The notes below the pieces were generated by a model. The model was not told the DNA's origin. It searched no databases and saw only the letters and a program-made list of their open reading frames with translations. Positions 21,470 to 31,080 of a stretch of DNA of 34,495 bases are shown here, one piece after another (position 1 is the first letter of the stretch; each line of letters begins with the position of its first letter). The stretch comes from Candidatus Cloacimonadota bacterium. GTDB lineage: Bacteria; Cloacimonadota; Cloacimonadia; Cloacimonadales; TCS61. Both the position numbers and the translations under genes were made by a program. The DNA lies in NCBI GenBank assembly GCA_030445745.1, contig JASUTE010000020.1, positions 1 through 34,495 on the forward strand, read 5' to 3'.

Positions 21470-24460
21470 TCACCTATTCAATCCTTCATCCCAAGCTTGT
21501 TTTAGTTGGGAAACAGGAAGATCTATCAATTTTTTATTATTGTTTGCTATTTTAATCTTTCCATCTGAGGTAACTTTTCCCAAATAACAGCAATCTGTTT
21601 GGAAGAGTAGCTCTAGCTTCCTTTTATTTTCTGGTTTCACCGAAATTACAAAACGGGAATGAGATTCCGCAAATAACCAAGCAGTCTCCGAAAGGTCTGA
21701 ATTAGCTGGTATTGAGATATCTATTCCCATGCCCTTGGTAAAAGCAGACTCAGTTAAAGCTACAGCCAATCCACCATCGGAAATATCGTGGGCAGATTCC
21801 AGCAAGTGCTCATCGTTTGCCTGCATCATTTTTTCATATACTTTTTTAGCATTTTGCATTCGTACTTGTGGTACATTTTGGCCTAGTTCGTCAAAAAGCT
21901 GATAAAATTCACTTCCGCCCAGTTCATTGTAAGTTTTACCAATTTGGAAAATTAGATCACCTGCTTGTTTGAAATCACTGGTTATAGTCTTGCGTACATC
22001 CGGAAGCTTAGCTACCATGGAATAAAGAATAGTGGGCGGAATGGAAATTTTCACATCACCAGCCTTAAAATCATTTTTCATGCTATCTTTGCCAGAAGTC
22101 ATAGGAATATTGTAAAAAATAGCCATATCGAAAAGTGCTTTGTTCATCTGCACCAGTTTAGCCAGCTTTAGTTTACCATCAGGATTTTTTTGCGGATCGT
22201 AGAAAGAATCTGGCACACAGAAATTATCGTTTACTGTCCAGAATCTACTATTTTTATCATTTAGATCTGGCAATTTTCCGCCAACTGCAATTATCTGTCT
22301 TATTGCTTCATCAAAAGCGCCAGCGCTCATTTGGTATGCATCGATATCGCCATAGCGTGGAATGATGCCATTGGAAATAGCCAAACCTTGATAAGAATCG
22401 AAATTCAAGCGCATAACAGCAGCATCTTGTGGTGCTTTGCCATCATCTCCCATCAGCGGTTTTATCACTGTTTTTCCCTTTACCTCGTGGTCGTATTGGC
22501 GTATCACCTGCTCACGCGAGCAAATGTTCAAGCTACCCATCAGTTGGGTTAGAATTTGGTTGTAATCCAGATCTTTTTCCAATTTTGGTTCGCTTAACTG
22601 TGGTTGATGCCACTCAGCTGGCATATATTTTTTAGGAACGCCATCGTGCAGAAATTCCATATTCAAATAAGCTATCGTCTCGTTTTCATATTTCACGTTC
22701 AAATAACCATGGTCGGTGAAAACGCCAATATTGCTCAATTCCACTTCTCTGGAAGCGGCCAGCTGTTGTAACTCGGCCAATTTTTGCGGCTGTACCACCA
22801 AAGTCATTCTCTCTTGAGATTCCGAGATAAAAATTTCCCATGGTTTCAGGTTCGCATATTTCAACGGCACTTTTTCTAGGTTGATATCTGCTCCGCCACT
22901 TATTGTCGCCAGCTCGCCCACCGAAGAAGAAAGTCCACCAGCTCCGTTATCGGTGGAACATTTTATCAAGCCTTTGCGGGCAGCTTCATGCAGAAAATCG
23001 GAAAGCAGTTTTTGGGTTATGGGACTTCCTATTTGCACAGCTGACTGTGGAGAATTTTCATCGATTTCTGCTGAAGAAAAAGTAGCTCCATGAATGCCAT
23101 CTTTGCCCACTCGTCCTCCAGCCATTATTATTAGGTCTCCAGCTGAGATATTCTTTTCCCAACTATTCACACCGGCAAACTTGGCTGGCATCACACCACC
23201 TGTACCGCAATAAACAAGTGGTTTACCGCTATAGCGTTCATCAAAAACTATCGAGCCGTTCACCGTGGGAATTCCAGATTTATTACCGCCATCCTCGATT
23301 CCGTGACGCACTCCTGCAAAAATTCTTTTGGGATGTAATTGACCGGCTAAAAGCGGCTTATCATAATCGGGAGGACCGAAGCAGAGTACATTAGTATTGA
23401 AAAGTAGCTTACCTCCGCCAATTCCTGTACCCAGCGGATCACGATTGTTTCCTAAAATACCAGTAATAGCCCCGCCATAAGGATCGATAGCCGAGGGCGA
23501 ATTGTGAGTTTCCACTTTCCAAACAAATACAGAATCATCATCAATCTTAACCACTCCTGCATTATCATTAAATACCTTCAAGAGCCAATTATTCCCAGCT
23601 TTCTGCAATCTTTTTTGAATAATTTCGGTAGACCTTTTTATGTAAGTTTTAAAAAGCGAATCGATTTCTTCCTTTTCACCTGTTTCGTGGTTTACATAGT
23701 TTATTGTCGCAGCAAATTCCTTATGTTTGCAGTGCTCACTCCAAGTTTGCGCTATAACTTCCAGCTCACAGTCGGTGGGTTGGAGTGGCAAGCCAACTTG
23801 TTGGCGCAGTTTCTTGGTCTCTGAATCCAAATAATGCGCTTTTACCGCCTGCATCTCTTCCAAATTCAAACTAAGCAGCATATTTTGAGAAAGTTGCAGT
23901 AACTCTTCATCTTCCAGATCGATATCTATCTGTTTAACCTGCTCGCTACTATCTATACGAACTTCGGGCACATAATCTATCGAGCCGGTGAATTCGCCAT
24001 ATTCCAAATGATGTATGAGCTTGTTTCCCAATAGTTTTTCGGCTATTAGTTGCAGCTGTTCCTGGGAAAGCTGGTTTTCGATGTAATAGATAGCATCTGT
24101 GTAAATATGCTGGGTGTTAGTATCGATTTCTTTACCTAAAATATCGTTCAAAGTCTTTTGTGCCGAAATCCCTTCGTCATCGGTTACTCCAGGTAATTTT
24201 GCTACTAGAATAAAGCTTTTGAATTTGCTATCGGAAAATAACTTATTAATGTAAACATCATGAATTATACTATCACATAAGCCTTTTTGGGCAAATTCAG
24301 CTATTTCGGCCTCAGTTAGCTGGTAAGTTACATTATAAATCTTACCTGTTTTCATCACTCCGGTATCAATATCCAGAAAATTCTTAGCTTCAGCTGCTAT
24401 TTTTTCTGCTTCTACATCTCTAATTCCGTTTTTAAGAACTATCTCGATCTGATTTTTCAT
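21470..24460 (-). CDS. purL: FGAM synthase, synthetase subunit with tandem N-terminal PurS-like domains
   Basis: The 996-residue ATP-dependent synthetase converts FGAR and ammonia to FGAM. It is larger than small PurL (~740) and lacks the fused amidotransferase of large PurL (~1300). Residues 1-75 (IEIVLKNGIRDVEAEKIA) and ~80-160 (FILVAKLPGVTDDEGISAQ) both look like PurS: each opens with a strand, a KxGxxDxE-type turn and a helix. A linker with TDCELEVIAQTWSEHCKHKEF begins the catalytic core. The core shows WKVETHNSPSAIDPYGGAITG, GGRVGKDGIHGATFSS and a second-half SGKDSMKND and SAHDISDGGLAVAL. The fused PurS pair probably does the bridging job of the separate PurS dimer. GGAG lies five bases before the ATG. 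Confidence 0.95.
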   Translation of the reverse strand: MKNQIEIVLKNGIRDVEAEKIAAEAKNFLDIDTGVMKTGKIYNVTYQLTEAEIAEFAQKGLCDSIIHDVYINKLFSDSKFKSFILVAKLPGVTDDEGISAQKTLNDILGKEIDTNTQHIYTDAIYYIENQLSQEQLQLIAEKLLGNKLIHHLEYGEFTGSIDYVPEVRIDSSEQVKQIDIDLEDEELLQLSQNMLLSLNLEEMQAVKAHYLDSETKKLRQQVGLPLQPTDCELEVIAQTWSEHCKHKEFAATINYVNHETGEKEEIDSLFKTYIKRSTEIIQKRLQKAGNNWLLKVFNDNAGVVKIDDDSVFVWKVETHNSPSAIDPYGGAITGILGNNRDPLGTGIGGGKLLFNTNVLCFGPPDYDKPLLAGQLHPKRIFAGVRHGIEDGGNKSGIPTVNGSIVFDERYSGKPLVYCGTGGVMPAKFAGVNSWEKNISAGDLIIMAGGRVGKDGIHGATFSSAEIDENSPQSAVQIGSPITQKLLSDFLHEAARKGLIKCSTDNGAGGLSSSVGELATISGGADINLEKVPLKYANLKPWEIFISESQERMTLVVQPQKLAELQQLAASREVELSNIGVFTDHGYLNVKYENETIAYLNMEFLHDGVPKKYMPAEWHQPQLSEPKLEKDLDYNQILTQLMGSLNICSREQVIRQYDHEVKGKTVIKPLMGDDGKAPQDAAVMRLNFDSYQGLAISNGIIPRYGDIDAYQMSAGAFDEAIRQIIAVGGKLPDLNDKNSRFWTVNDNFCVPDSFYDPQKNPDGKLKLAKLVQMNKALFDMAIFYNIPMTSGKDSMKNDFKAGDVKISIPPTILYSMVAKLPDVRKTITSDFKQAGDLIFQIGKTYNELGGSEFYQLFDELGQNVPQVRMQNAKKVYEKMMQANDEHLLESAHDISDGGLAVALTESAFTKGMGIDISIPANSDLSETAWLFAESHSRFVISVKPENKRKLELLFQTDCCYLGKVTSDGKIKIANNNKKLIDLPVSQLKQAWDEGLNR

Positions 24461-24478
24461 CTACTCTCCGCTATTTTA

Positions 24479-25555
24479 TTAATAACATAATTCTTGTGCA
24501 TTTATACCTTTGCTTTGGATACAGATTTGCCGTTCTGCAGTCACTTGCCCACAAATTTTAGCGTCATACCTCAATTCAGCCATATTTTCCACTATCTTGT
24601 CTGCACTCTTTTCTGGGCAAATTAGCAGCATCCCGTTTCCCATATTCCATAAACGATAAGCTTGTTCTTCGCTGATCTTGCCAATCTCCTGTACTTTTTT
24701 CACAAAAGCTGGTGGAGCGTAAATATCATCTAGTTCAGCTCCCAATTTATTTAGTTTCAGCACTCTGTTCAGATTATCTACCAAACCGCCACCTGTGATA
24801 TGGGCGATTCCGTGCAGTTCTATTCCCTGGGAAATAAGCTGCGAAACCGGATTACAGAAAATTAGCGAAGGTGTAAGCAATTTTTTACCCCAAGTAGTGG
24901 TACTATCATATTTTTCCTGATGCCAATTTTCGCCAAAGTTATCTTCCATAACTTTGCGAACCAATGAAAAGCCGTTGCTTCTAAAGCCCCTACTTTTTAG
25001 GGAAATTATCTTATCTCCAGCTTTTGCATCTGCTCCACTTACCGGTCTTTTTAGAATGGGTGGTAAATAGCCAATAGCGGTAGCACACCAGTTGAAATGA
25101 GGCCCTTTACCAAAGCCGTTCATTCTTTCGCCTAGTTCTGCTATTTCACCGCCAGAAATGGTAACATTTGCCTGTTTAGCAGCTTCAAAAAGCCCTTCCA
25201 TCATCTGGTCGATAACATCGTAATCTAAGTGGTCGATATCGATAATATTGGAGATGTTAGTAGGCTCGAATCCATTTGCTATCAAATCATCTGCTACCAT
25301 CGCCATTAAATCGAACCCGATCGTATTATAGATACCTGTTCTTTCGGCTAATTCTATTTTGGTACCAATACCATCGGAAGAAATACCAATACGGGCATTA
25401 TCGAATTTAAGCATATTGGAAAAAGTGCCATCCACATCGATCTGGATTTCGCCTGCTTTGTCTTTACGATTTATAAAAGTCCGTTTCGCCCAGTCGTAGG
25501 CATTTTGGGAACATTTATTTCCCAAATCTATATCTAACCCACTATCTTTTTTCAT
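24479..25555 (-). CDS. purM: AIR synthetase (FGAM cyclo-ligase)
   Basis: A 358-residue PurM closing the imidazole ring of AIR with ATP. It shows ISSDGIGTKIELAE, GFDLMAMVADDLIANGFEP, TISGGEIAELGER, SRGFRSNGFSLVRK and HITGGGLVDNLNRV. These are the usual PurM blocks, slightly varied: it reads SDGIGTK where many have TDGVGTK, and MVADDL where many have MCVNDL. The product goes straight to the class II PurE half of PurCE. GAGG precedes the ATG; gaps to guaB and purL are 12 and 18 bases. Confidence 0.94.
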   Translation of the reverse strand: MKKDSGLDIDLGNKCSQNAYDWAKRTFINRKDKAGEIQIDVDGTFSNMLKFDNARIGISSDGIGTKIELAERTGIYNTIGFDLMAMVADDLIANGFEPTNISNIIDIDHLDYDVIDQMMEGLFEAAKQANVTISGGEIAELGERMNGFGKGPHFNWCATAIGYLPPILKRPVSGADAKAGDKIISLKSRGFRSNGFSLVRKVMEDNFGENWHQEKYDSTTTWGKKLLTPSLIFCNPVSQLISQGIELHGIAHITGGGLVDNLNRVLKLNKLGAELDDIYAPPAFVKKVQEIGKISEEQAYRLWNMGNGMLLICPEKSADKIVENMAELRYDAKICGQVTAERQICIQSKGINAQELCY

Positions 25556-25567
25556 TTTAATCCTCTG

Positions 25568-27067
25568 TTAAGTCTCATTATTGCTAAATTCATCATATTC
25601 AGTACGTTCCGAACCTTGATAGATATCATGAACTCTACCTTCGCGGATAGAGAGAGCAGATACCAGCTCCAAACGTGCATTTTGGTGGAATTCCTCTAAG
25701 TTTTTAGCTCCACAGGTTCCCATCGCTGATTTTATCTTCATCAATGTTTCATCCAGGTTATCTCGAAGGTGACCTGAATATTCCACTAATCCTTCTACAC
25801 CTTCCACAAATTTACCCTGGTTATATCGCTTTGCCTTCCAAGCTTGAGCTCTGGCCGAACCTTCACCCCAATAAGGTTTCATCACCCGGTTATTTACAAC
25901 TATTTTTTCGGTAGGAGATTCCTCCATTCTGGCAAAATAACGTCCCATCATCACATAATCGGCACCTAAAGCCAGTGCAATGGTAATATCTTTGGTACTA
26001 GTAACGCCACCATCAGCTATTACTGGAATATATTTTCCTGTTTCCTGATAATAAGCAGCGCGCTCTTTCACTACTTCTACTATGGAAGTAGCCAAACCTC
26101 TTCCAGTACCTTTTTGTTCCTGAGTTATGCAAATTGAGCCGCCGCCCATGCCAACTTTAACAGCTGCTGCTCCTGCTTCGACTAAAAAACGGAAACCTGC
26201 GCGGGTAATAATATTCCCTGCTATCACAGGTATTTGCGGGTAATTCTGATGCATCCACTGCAGAGTAGTTTTTTGGTATTCGGTATGGCCATCGGAAGAA
26301 TCTATTGCAATTACATCAGCCTCTGCAGCTACCAAAGCGGGTACACGCTGCTCGTAATCGTGTGTATTAATGGCTGCAACAGCTAATAATCTCTTCTTTT
26401 CATCGTGTACTTCCAAAGGATTTTCCAACTGATCTGTAATATCTTTGCGGAAAACAATCGAAATCAATTTACCCTGGTCATCCAAAATAGGAAGTACCGA
26501 TTTATGGCTTTCCAACAAAATATTGTTTGCTTCTTTCAGATTAGTGATATTGTAACCTACCTCCACCAGCTGTTTGGGAATCATTCTTTGGCCTACAGTA
26601 GCTTGGGAATGAAGTGAAATATCATAATCCCACTTGCTAATAAGTCCCATAAACACATTTTGGTTGTCTACTACAGGAAAAGTTGAATAGCCTGTTTTTT
26701 TTCTAAGTTTGTACATCTCCTCTATCAGCATATCAGGATGCACAGTTTGCGGAATAACGAATCCAGCTTTATGGTGTTTAATTTTGCTAATCATTTCTGC
26801 CTGCTGAGCTGGTGTTTGCGAACAGAAAATAAAAGCAGCACCGCCTAAGCGAGCTAATTCTATTCCCATTTGTGCACCCGACACAGATTGCATAGCAGCC
26901 GAAACCAGGGGAATATTCAGATAATACTTTTTATTGTTATCTGCCGAATATACCAGCGGGGTTCGCAAAGAAATATCTTTGGGATTGTGCTCGCCGGTAG
27001 TGAGCCCTGGAAGCAATCTAAATTCCATTAATGTTCGGGAAGGTTCTAATTTTATCTCTTTTGCCAT
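25568..27067 (-). CDS. guaB: IMP dehydrogenase (Tritrichomonas-like subtype, with CBS pair)
   Basis: The 499-residue enzyme oxidises IMP to XMP with NAD+. The catalytic C313 lies in [17 protein letters not shown], substrate-binding IDSSDGHTE is at ~255-263, and DGG is at 353-355. A CBS pair occupies ~105-215 ([36 protein letters not shown]). SICIT rather than [17 protein letters not shown] and [12 protein letters not shown] strongly recall the ~503-residue enzyme of the parasite Tritrichomonas foetus, a subtype thought to come from bacteria. The flap RY pair is R414-Y415. This form differs from E. coli GuaB and may differ in mycophenolate sensitivity. It lies between the pyr and pur parts of the operon. 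Confidence 0.94.
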   Translation of the reverse strand: MAKEIKLEPSRTLMEFRLLPGLTTGEHNPKDISLRTPLVYSADNNKKYYLNIPLVSAAMQSVSGAQMGIELARLGGAAFIFCSQTPAQQAEMISKIKHHKAGFVIPQTVHPDMLIEEMYKLRKKTGYSTFPVVDNQNVFMGLISKWDYDISLHSQATVGQRMIPKQLVEVGYNITNLKEANNILLESHKSVLPILDDQGKLISIVFRKDITDQLENPLEVHDEKKRLLAVAAINTHDYEQRVPALVAAEADVIAIDSSDGHTEYQKTTLQWMHQNYPQIPVIAGNIITRAGFRFLVEAGAAAVKVGMGGGSICITQEQKGTGRGLATSIVEVVKERAAYYQETGKYIPVIADGGVTSTKDITIALALGADYVMMGRYFARMEESPTEKIVVNNRVMKPYWGEGSARAQAWKAKRYNQGKFVEGVEGLVEYSGHLRDNLDETLMKIKSAMGTCGAKNLEEFHQNARLELVSALSIREGRVHDIYQGSERTEYDEFSNNET

Positions 27068-27077
27068 AATCTCTCCA

Positions 27078-27536
27078 TTAAGTATGAACTTTCACATCAT
27101 CTATTCTATATTTTTTTTCACAATACACACAGCGCACCGAAACGTCTGCGTCTGCTGTCAGTTTGAATTTTGAACTTATTTTTTCTATATTTGTTATACA
27201 TTTGGGATTCGGACATTGAATCAATTCTTCGATATATTCAGGTATTTGTAATTGAATCTTTTTGGCAACGTTGTAATCTTTTATTATAGTAACACTAGCA
27301 TCTGGCGAAATAAGGGCGATACTGTTTACTTCATCGGAAGTTAATTCCTTATTCTCGATTTTTATCAGATCCTTACTTCCCAATTTTTTACTATGCAAAT
27401 TTATTCCTATCATCACGGTTTGGCTGCCGTCCAGTTTTAAAATATCCAAAACTTTAATAGCTTTGCCAGACTCTATATGATCGATAACCGTTCCATTTTT
27501 AATTGCATTTACTTTTATCTGTTTGGGTTGTGTCAT
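27078..27536 (-). CDS. pyrI: Aspartate carbamoyltransferase, regulatory subunit
   Basis: The 152-residue PyrI has the nucleotide-binding N-terminal domain (VIDHIESGKAIKVLDIL, MIGINLHSKKLGSKDLIKIEN) and a C-terminal zinc domain with C108, C113, C136 and C139 (CPNPKC and CVYC). The length equals E. coli PyrI (153). It carries CTP/ATP allosteric control to PyrB, and its presence implies the dodecameric, feedback-regulated ATCase. Its ATG overlaps the pyrB stop (ATGA), giving 1:1 coupled synthesis. Confidence 0.96.
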   Translation of the reverse strand: MTQPKQIKVNAIKNGTVIDHIESGKAIKVLDILKLDGSQTVMIGINLHSKKLGSKDLIKIENKELTSDEVNSIALISPDASVTIIKDYNVAKKIQLQIPEYIEELIQCPNPKCITNIEKISSKFKLTADADVSVRCVYCEKKYRIDDVKVHT

Positions 27537-28438
27537 TTTAGGCCTCCTAATAAAACCGCATAAATAGCCTGTCTGGTATAAACTCCATTTTTAGCTTGTT
27601 GGAAATAATAGGCATAAGGTGTATCATCAACATCGGTAGAAATTTCATCTACACGTGGCAGCGGATGCATCACGCGGAAATTATCCTTCACGCCAGCCAG
27701 CATAGAACGTCTAAGAATATACGAACTTTTGGCTTTTTCGTACTCTTCCGGATCGGCAAATCTCTCGCGCTGCACCCTGGTAACATATAACACATCCAGT
27801 TCTTCTATCTTCTGGTCTATCTCCTGCAGTTCTTCAAATTCTATATTTTGGGAAACAAGGTCGTCTTTAATATAGGAAGGCATTTGTAAAAAGCTGGGAG
27901 AGATGAATTTGAATTTGGGATTGAATTCGGAAAGAGAATAAACCAGGGAATGCACTGTTCTGCCAAATCTAAGGTCGCCAGCCACCCCGATATTCAAATT
28001 TTCCAAAGTACCTTGTGTTTTTATAATGGAATATAAATCTAAAAGCGCTTGGGTAGGATGCTGATTAGCACCATCTCCAGCATTCACAACCGGAATATCA
28101 ACCACTTCCGCTGCATAACGTGCCGAGCCTTCAATTCCTGTTCTAAGAACTATAATATCGGCATATTGTGCTAAAGTTTGCAGAGTATCGGCAAAAGATT
28201 CTCCTTTTTGCACAGAAGAATTTTGGGTACCACGCATGGTAATAGTTTGTCCTCCCAATTTTTTCATAGCAGTGGCAAATGAAAAATGTGTTCTAGTGGA
28301 AGGTTCGTAGAACATCAAAGCTGCTAATTTTCTTTCCATGTTCGGATTCAGCTCACCCTTTTCTATTTTGGCAGCTGTTTCCATAAATAGCATGATTTCT
28401 TCTTTGGTTAAATCTCTCATTGAGATCAAATTATTCAT
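27533..28438 (-). CDS. pyrB: Aspartate carbamoyltransferase, catalytic subunit
   Basis: The 301-residue PyrB makes carbamoyl-aspartate. Carbamoyl-phosphate-binding FYEPSTRTHFSF is at 43-54, the mobile loop SSVQKGES (S and K of the active site) at 74-81, then HPTQALLDLY and HPLPRVDEI. The ATG at 28438 has GGAG five bases ahead; an in-frame GTG at 28444 overlaps that site and is less likely. It follows pyrEF by nine bases. Confidence 0.96.
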   Translation of the reverse strand: MNNLISMRDLTKEEIMLFMETAAKIEKGELNPNMERKLAALMFYEPSTRTHFSFATAMKKLGGQTITMRGTQNSSVQKGESFADTLQTLAQYADIIVLRTGIEGSARYAAEVVDIPVVNAGDGANQHPTQALLDLYSIIKTQGTLENLNIGVAGDLRFGRTVHSLVYSLSEFNPKFKFISPSFLQMPSYIKDDLVSQNIEFEELQEIDQKIEELDVLYVTRVQRERFADPEEYEKAKSSYILRRSMLAGVKDNFRVMHPLPRVDEISTDVDDTPYAYYFQQAKNGVYTRQAIYAVLLGGLK

Positions 28439-28447
28439 CTTCACTCC

Positions 28448-29812
28448 TTATTCTCTTTCTTTATAAGCTTTCCAAGCTCTATCCCGATAGGTTTTAGCAG
28501 CAATATGTACATCATCGGCCTGGTAGATACCACGACCTACTATTATGCAATCTGCTCCACCGTTAATGGCATCTTCTACTGTTATATATTGCTGTCCCAA
28601 TTTATCGGTACCTTTTTCCAATTTAACACCCGGTATTAGTAATAATTGCTCACCAGGAAATTTGGCTTTGAACCTGGAGATATCGTTCACGCTGTGGCCG
28701 TGGCCTATAAAACCAGCCACCCACTGCGGATATTTCTTGGCTATTTCAAAACAACGGCGTGTGTAAGTTTCGTTTATTAAATTTCCCTTAGAACTCATAC
28801 GTGCTAACACAAATCCAGCTCTGTTCTCTAAACCTTCGAATAATCCAGTTAAAATTCCTGCTCCTGCCACCAGATGCACAGTTATATATTCGGCCCAATT
28901 GGAAATATGATAGATGCCACTGCGATACTGTTTGCGAACAGTGTTGCCAATGTCGGCAAATTTACGGTCTTCAAAAATTAGGAAATTATATTCGCGAGCA
29001 TATTCCCGCAGCTTTGCAATAAAATTATCATCAAAATCTGTTAATATATCTACATGTGTTTTCAACATCACTATTTCGGAAGCAGCTGCTTCCAAGATTT
29101 GGAAAAATTCTGCCTTGGTTTCAACATCTAACGATAAGATCAGGTTAGATCGCTTCTCTTCTATTTTTTCCAATAACTTCTGGGTCATTGCATTTGGCTG
29201 TCTACTTTTTTTTGGTTTGTTTAAACTTTGGGTAAACTCTTCCACTTCTTTTACTTTTGCGGCAGTTATTAGCTCTTGCTCTCGTAACTGCTGTAAAATA
29301 TCTACCAAAGAAATAAGGCTGTGTAATTTATAACCATGCTGCTCCAGTTCTTCAGTTCCATTAGCGCTTCTATCGATAACTACCACAAAATCTTCTACTT
29401 CTACCCCGGCTTTTTCATAAGCTTCAGCTGTTTCTATTTTGCTAGCTCCGGTTGTAATCAGGTCATCTATAACCAAACATTTATCACCTTTTTGGAATTT
29501 ACCCACGATGCTACCTCCGGTGCCGTAAGCTTTTTCTTCTTTTCTTTTGTAGATAAGCGGTTTTTGCAGTTTATTAGCAACCAAAGCTGCTATTGGCAAA
29601 GCTGTGTATGGAATACCGGTTATAATATCAAAATCCATATCTTTAATTTTCTCAGCTAAAAGATTAGCCACACCATTCAATAATTCCGGATAGCTGGTTA
29701 TCTCTCTCAAATCGATGTAAAAAGGCGAAACCAATCCACTTTTTAAGGTGAATTTACCAAATTTAATTGCTCCTATCTTTTCCAGTTCGGTTACAAATTG
29801 CTCCTTCGTCAT
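28448..29812 (-). CDS. pyrEF: UMP synthase: orotate phosphoribosyltransferase-OMP decarboxylase fusion
   Basis: Residues 1-~200 are PyrE: FGKFTLKSGLVSPFYIDLR, YKRKEEKAYGTGG (catalytic loop) and the PRPP motif VIDDLITTGAS (114-124). Residues ~210-454 are PyrF: LSLDV (227-231), MLKTHVDI (249-256) and FEDRKFADIGNT with the catalytic K-x-D pair (280-291), then IPGV and VGRGIY. The PyrE-PyrF order is that of animal UMPS. The DRKFADIGNT block is the eukaryotic-type OMP decarboxylase signature, distinct from the E. coli DxKxxDI form. Fusion would pass unstable OMP between sites. A short lysine-rich linker (199-205) joins the domains. It is 14 bases after pyrC. Confidence 0.94.
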   Translation of the reverse strand: MTKEQFVTELEKIGAIKFGKFTLKSGLVSPFYIDLREITSYPELLNGVANLLAEKIKDMDFDIITGIPYTALPIAALVANKLQKPLIYKRKEEKAYGTGGSIVGKFQKGDKCLVIDDLITTGASKIETAEAYEKAGVEVEDFVVVIDRSANGTEELEQHGYKLHSLISLVDILQQLREQELITAAKVKEVEEFTQSLNKPKKSRQPNAMTQKLLEKIEEKRSNLILSLDVETKAEFFQILEAAASEIVMLKTHVDILTDFDDNFIAKLREYAREYNFLIFEDRKFADIGNTVRKQYRSGIYHISNWAEYITVHLVAGAGILTGLFEGLENRAGFVLARMSSKGNLINETYTRRCFEIAKKYPQWVAGFIGHGHSVNDISRFKAKFPGEQLLLIPGVKLEKGTDKLGQQYITVEDAINGGADCIIVGRGIYQADDVHIAAKTYRDRAWKAYKERE

Positions 29813-29826
29813 TATTCTTCTCCTAA

Positions 29827-31080
29827 TTAATATACCTTTCCTTCAACAATTGTTTTTTCGATCTTTACCTTACTCACATAGCCATCGAAAGGCGAGTATT
29901 TTGCTTTCGACTGAAAAAAAGCGGCAATAAGTGGTTGAGTTTGGTTGATATCGACTATCACTATATTGGCTTTGTAGCCGATCTCGAGTTTTCCAACTTT
30001 TTTTAATTGGAAGATCTCGGCTACTTTTTGGCTGGTAAGCTTTTGAATTCTAGAGCAGCTAATATCACATTCGGAAGCCTTATCTAAAATAACCGGTAAA
30101 GTTGTTTCCAAACCAGGAAATCCTGAAGGAGCTTTCCGATATGATTGTATTTTTTCCTCTAAATGATGCGGTGCATGGTCGCTACCTATTACATCAACTG
30201 TACCGTCTTTTATTCCTTGCCATAGAGCTCTGGTATCTTCAGTGGTACGCAGAGGTGGATTCACTTTACCAAAATTACCTACTAACCTCAAAATTTCTTC
30301 GTCCAAGCACAGGTGATGTGGCGTTACTTCACAATAAATGTAATCGGTCTTGTATTTTCGTAGATATTCGATCTCTTCTTTGGTAGAGACATGGCAAATA
30401 TACAGCTTATTCCCAACTTTTTTGGCAGTTTCCACAGCTAATTTAGTTCCAGCTAAAGCACATTCTCTATTTCTTATGTAGGAATGGTTTAAAATTGATT
30501 GCTCGCCAATTTGTTGTTGCCATTTTTGCAAACAACTCTGCAACTCGCTATGCACCAAAACAACCAGGTCATGCTGGGCCGCAAATTCAAAAATGTCGGT
30601 TAAGTGCTGCGGATTTTGTACTATCTCGTTGCTGCTGGAACCAGCCAAAAATACCTTTATGCCACCCACATATTGACGATAGTGTTTTAAGATGGAATTA
30701 AGCTCTTCTTTATTGTGACCGTTAGCGCCCAAATGCAGCCTGAAATCTACTAAAGAGTTTTCTTTAGCTTCTTTTAACTTTAATTCAAAATTTTCCAATG
30801 AATTGGTGGGAGGAAGTGTATTAGGCATATCAAAAATTGTAGCAACTCCTCCATTTATAGCAGCTAAAGAAGCAGTTTGCCAGTCTTCTTTGTCTTTTTG
30901 CTGCAAACCGCGTACATGCACGTGCGGGTCGATCATAGCTGGAAGTACCAGATGGTTTTGCAGAGATAAAACCTGGTCTGCAGCTGGTTCTTCTAAACCA
31001 ATATAGGAAATTATGTTATCTTCAATCAGTAAATTTGCCTTACTATCTACCAAAATACCGTTTTTCAGGAGTGTTTTCAA
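29827..31080 (-). CDS. pyrC: Dihydroorotase, class I
   Basis: The 417-residue amidohydrolase cyclises carbamoyl-aspartate to dihydroorotate. Zinc ligands are H53/H55 in DPHVHVRG, the lysine to be carboxylated is K142 in GGIKVFLAGSSS, and histidines follow in VLVHSE, ICHVST and GSDHAPH with the catalytic aspartate. This is the long AllB/PyrC-like class I, not the short E. coli class. The start is a TTG at 31080 overlapping the pyrK stop (TTGA), with GAGGG seven bases ahead. No other in-frame start precedes the first motif, so the rare start is well supported. Confidence 0.93.
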   Translation of the reverse strand: MKTLLKNGILVDSKANLLIEDNIISYIGLEEPAADQVLSLQNHLVLPAMIDPHVHVRGLQQKDKEDWQTASLAAINGGVATIFDMPNTLPPTNSLENFELKLKEAKENSLVDFRLHLGANGHNKEELNSILKHYRQYVGGIKVFLAGSSSNEIVQNPQHLTDIFEFAAQHDLVVLVHSELQSCLQKWQQQIGEQSILNHSYIRNRECALAGTKLAVETAKKVGNKLYICHVSTKEEIEYLRKYKTDYIYCEVTPHHLCLDEEILRLVGNFGKVNPPLRTTEDTRALWQGIKDGTVDVIGSDHAPHHLEEKIQSYRKAPSGFPGLETTLPVILDKASECDISCSRIQKLTSQKVAEIFQLKKVGKLEIGYKANIVIVDINQTQPLIAAFFQSKAKYSPFDGYVSKVKIEKTIVEGKVY

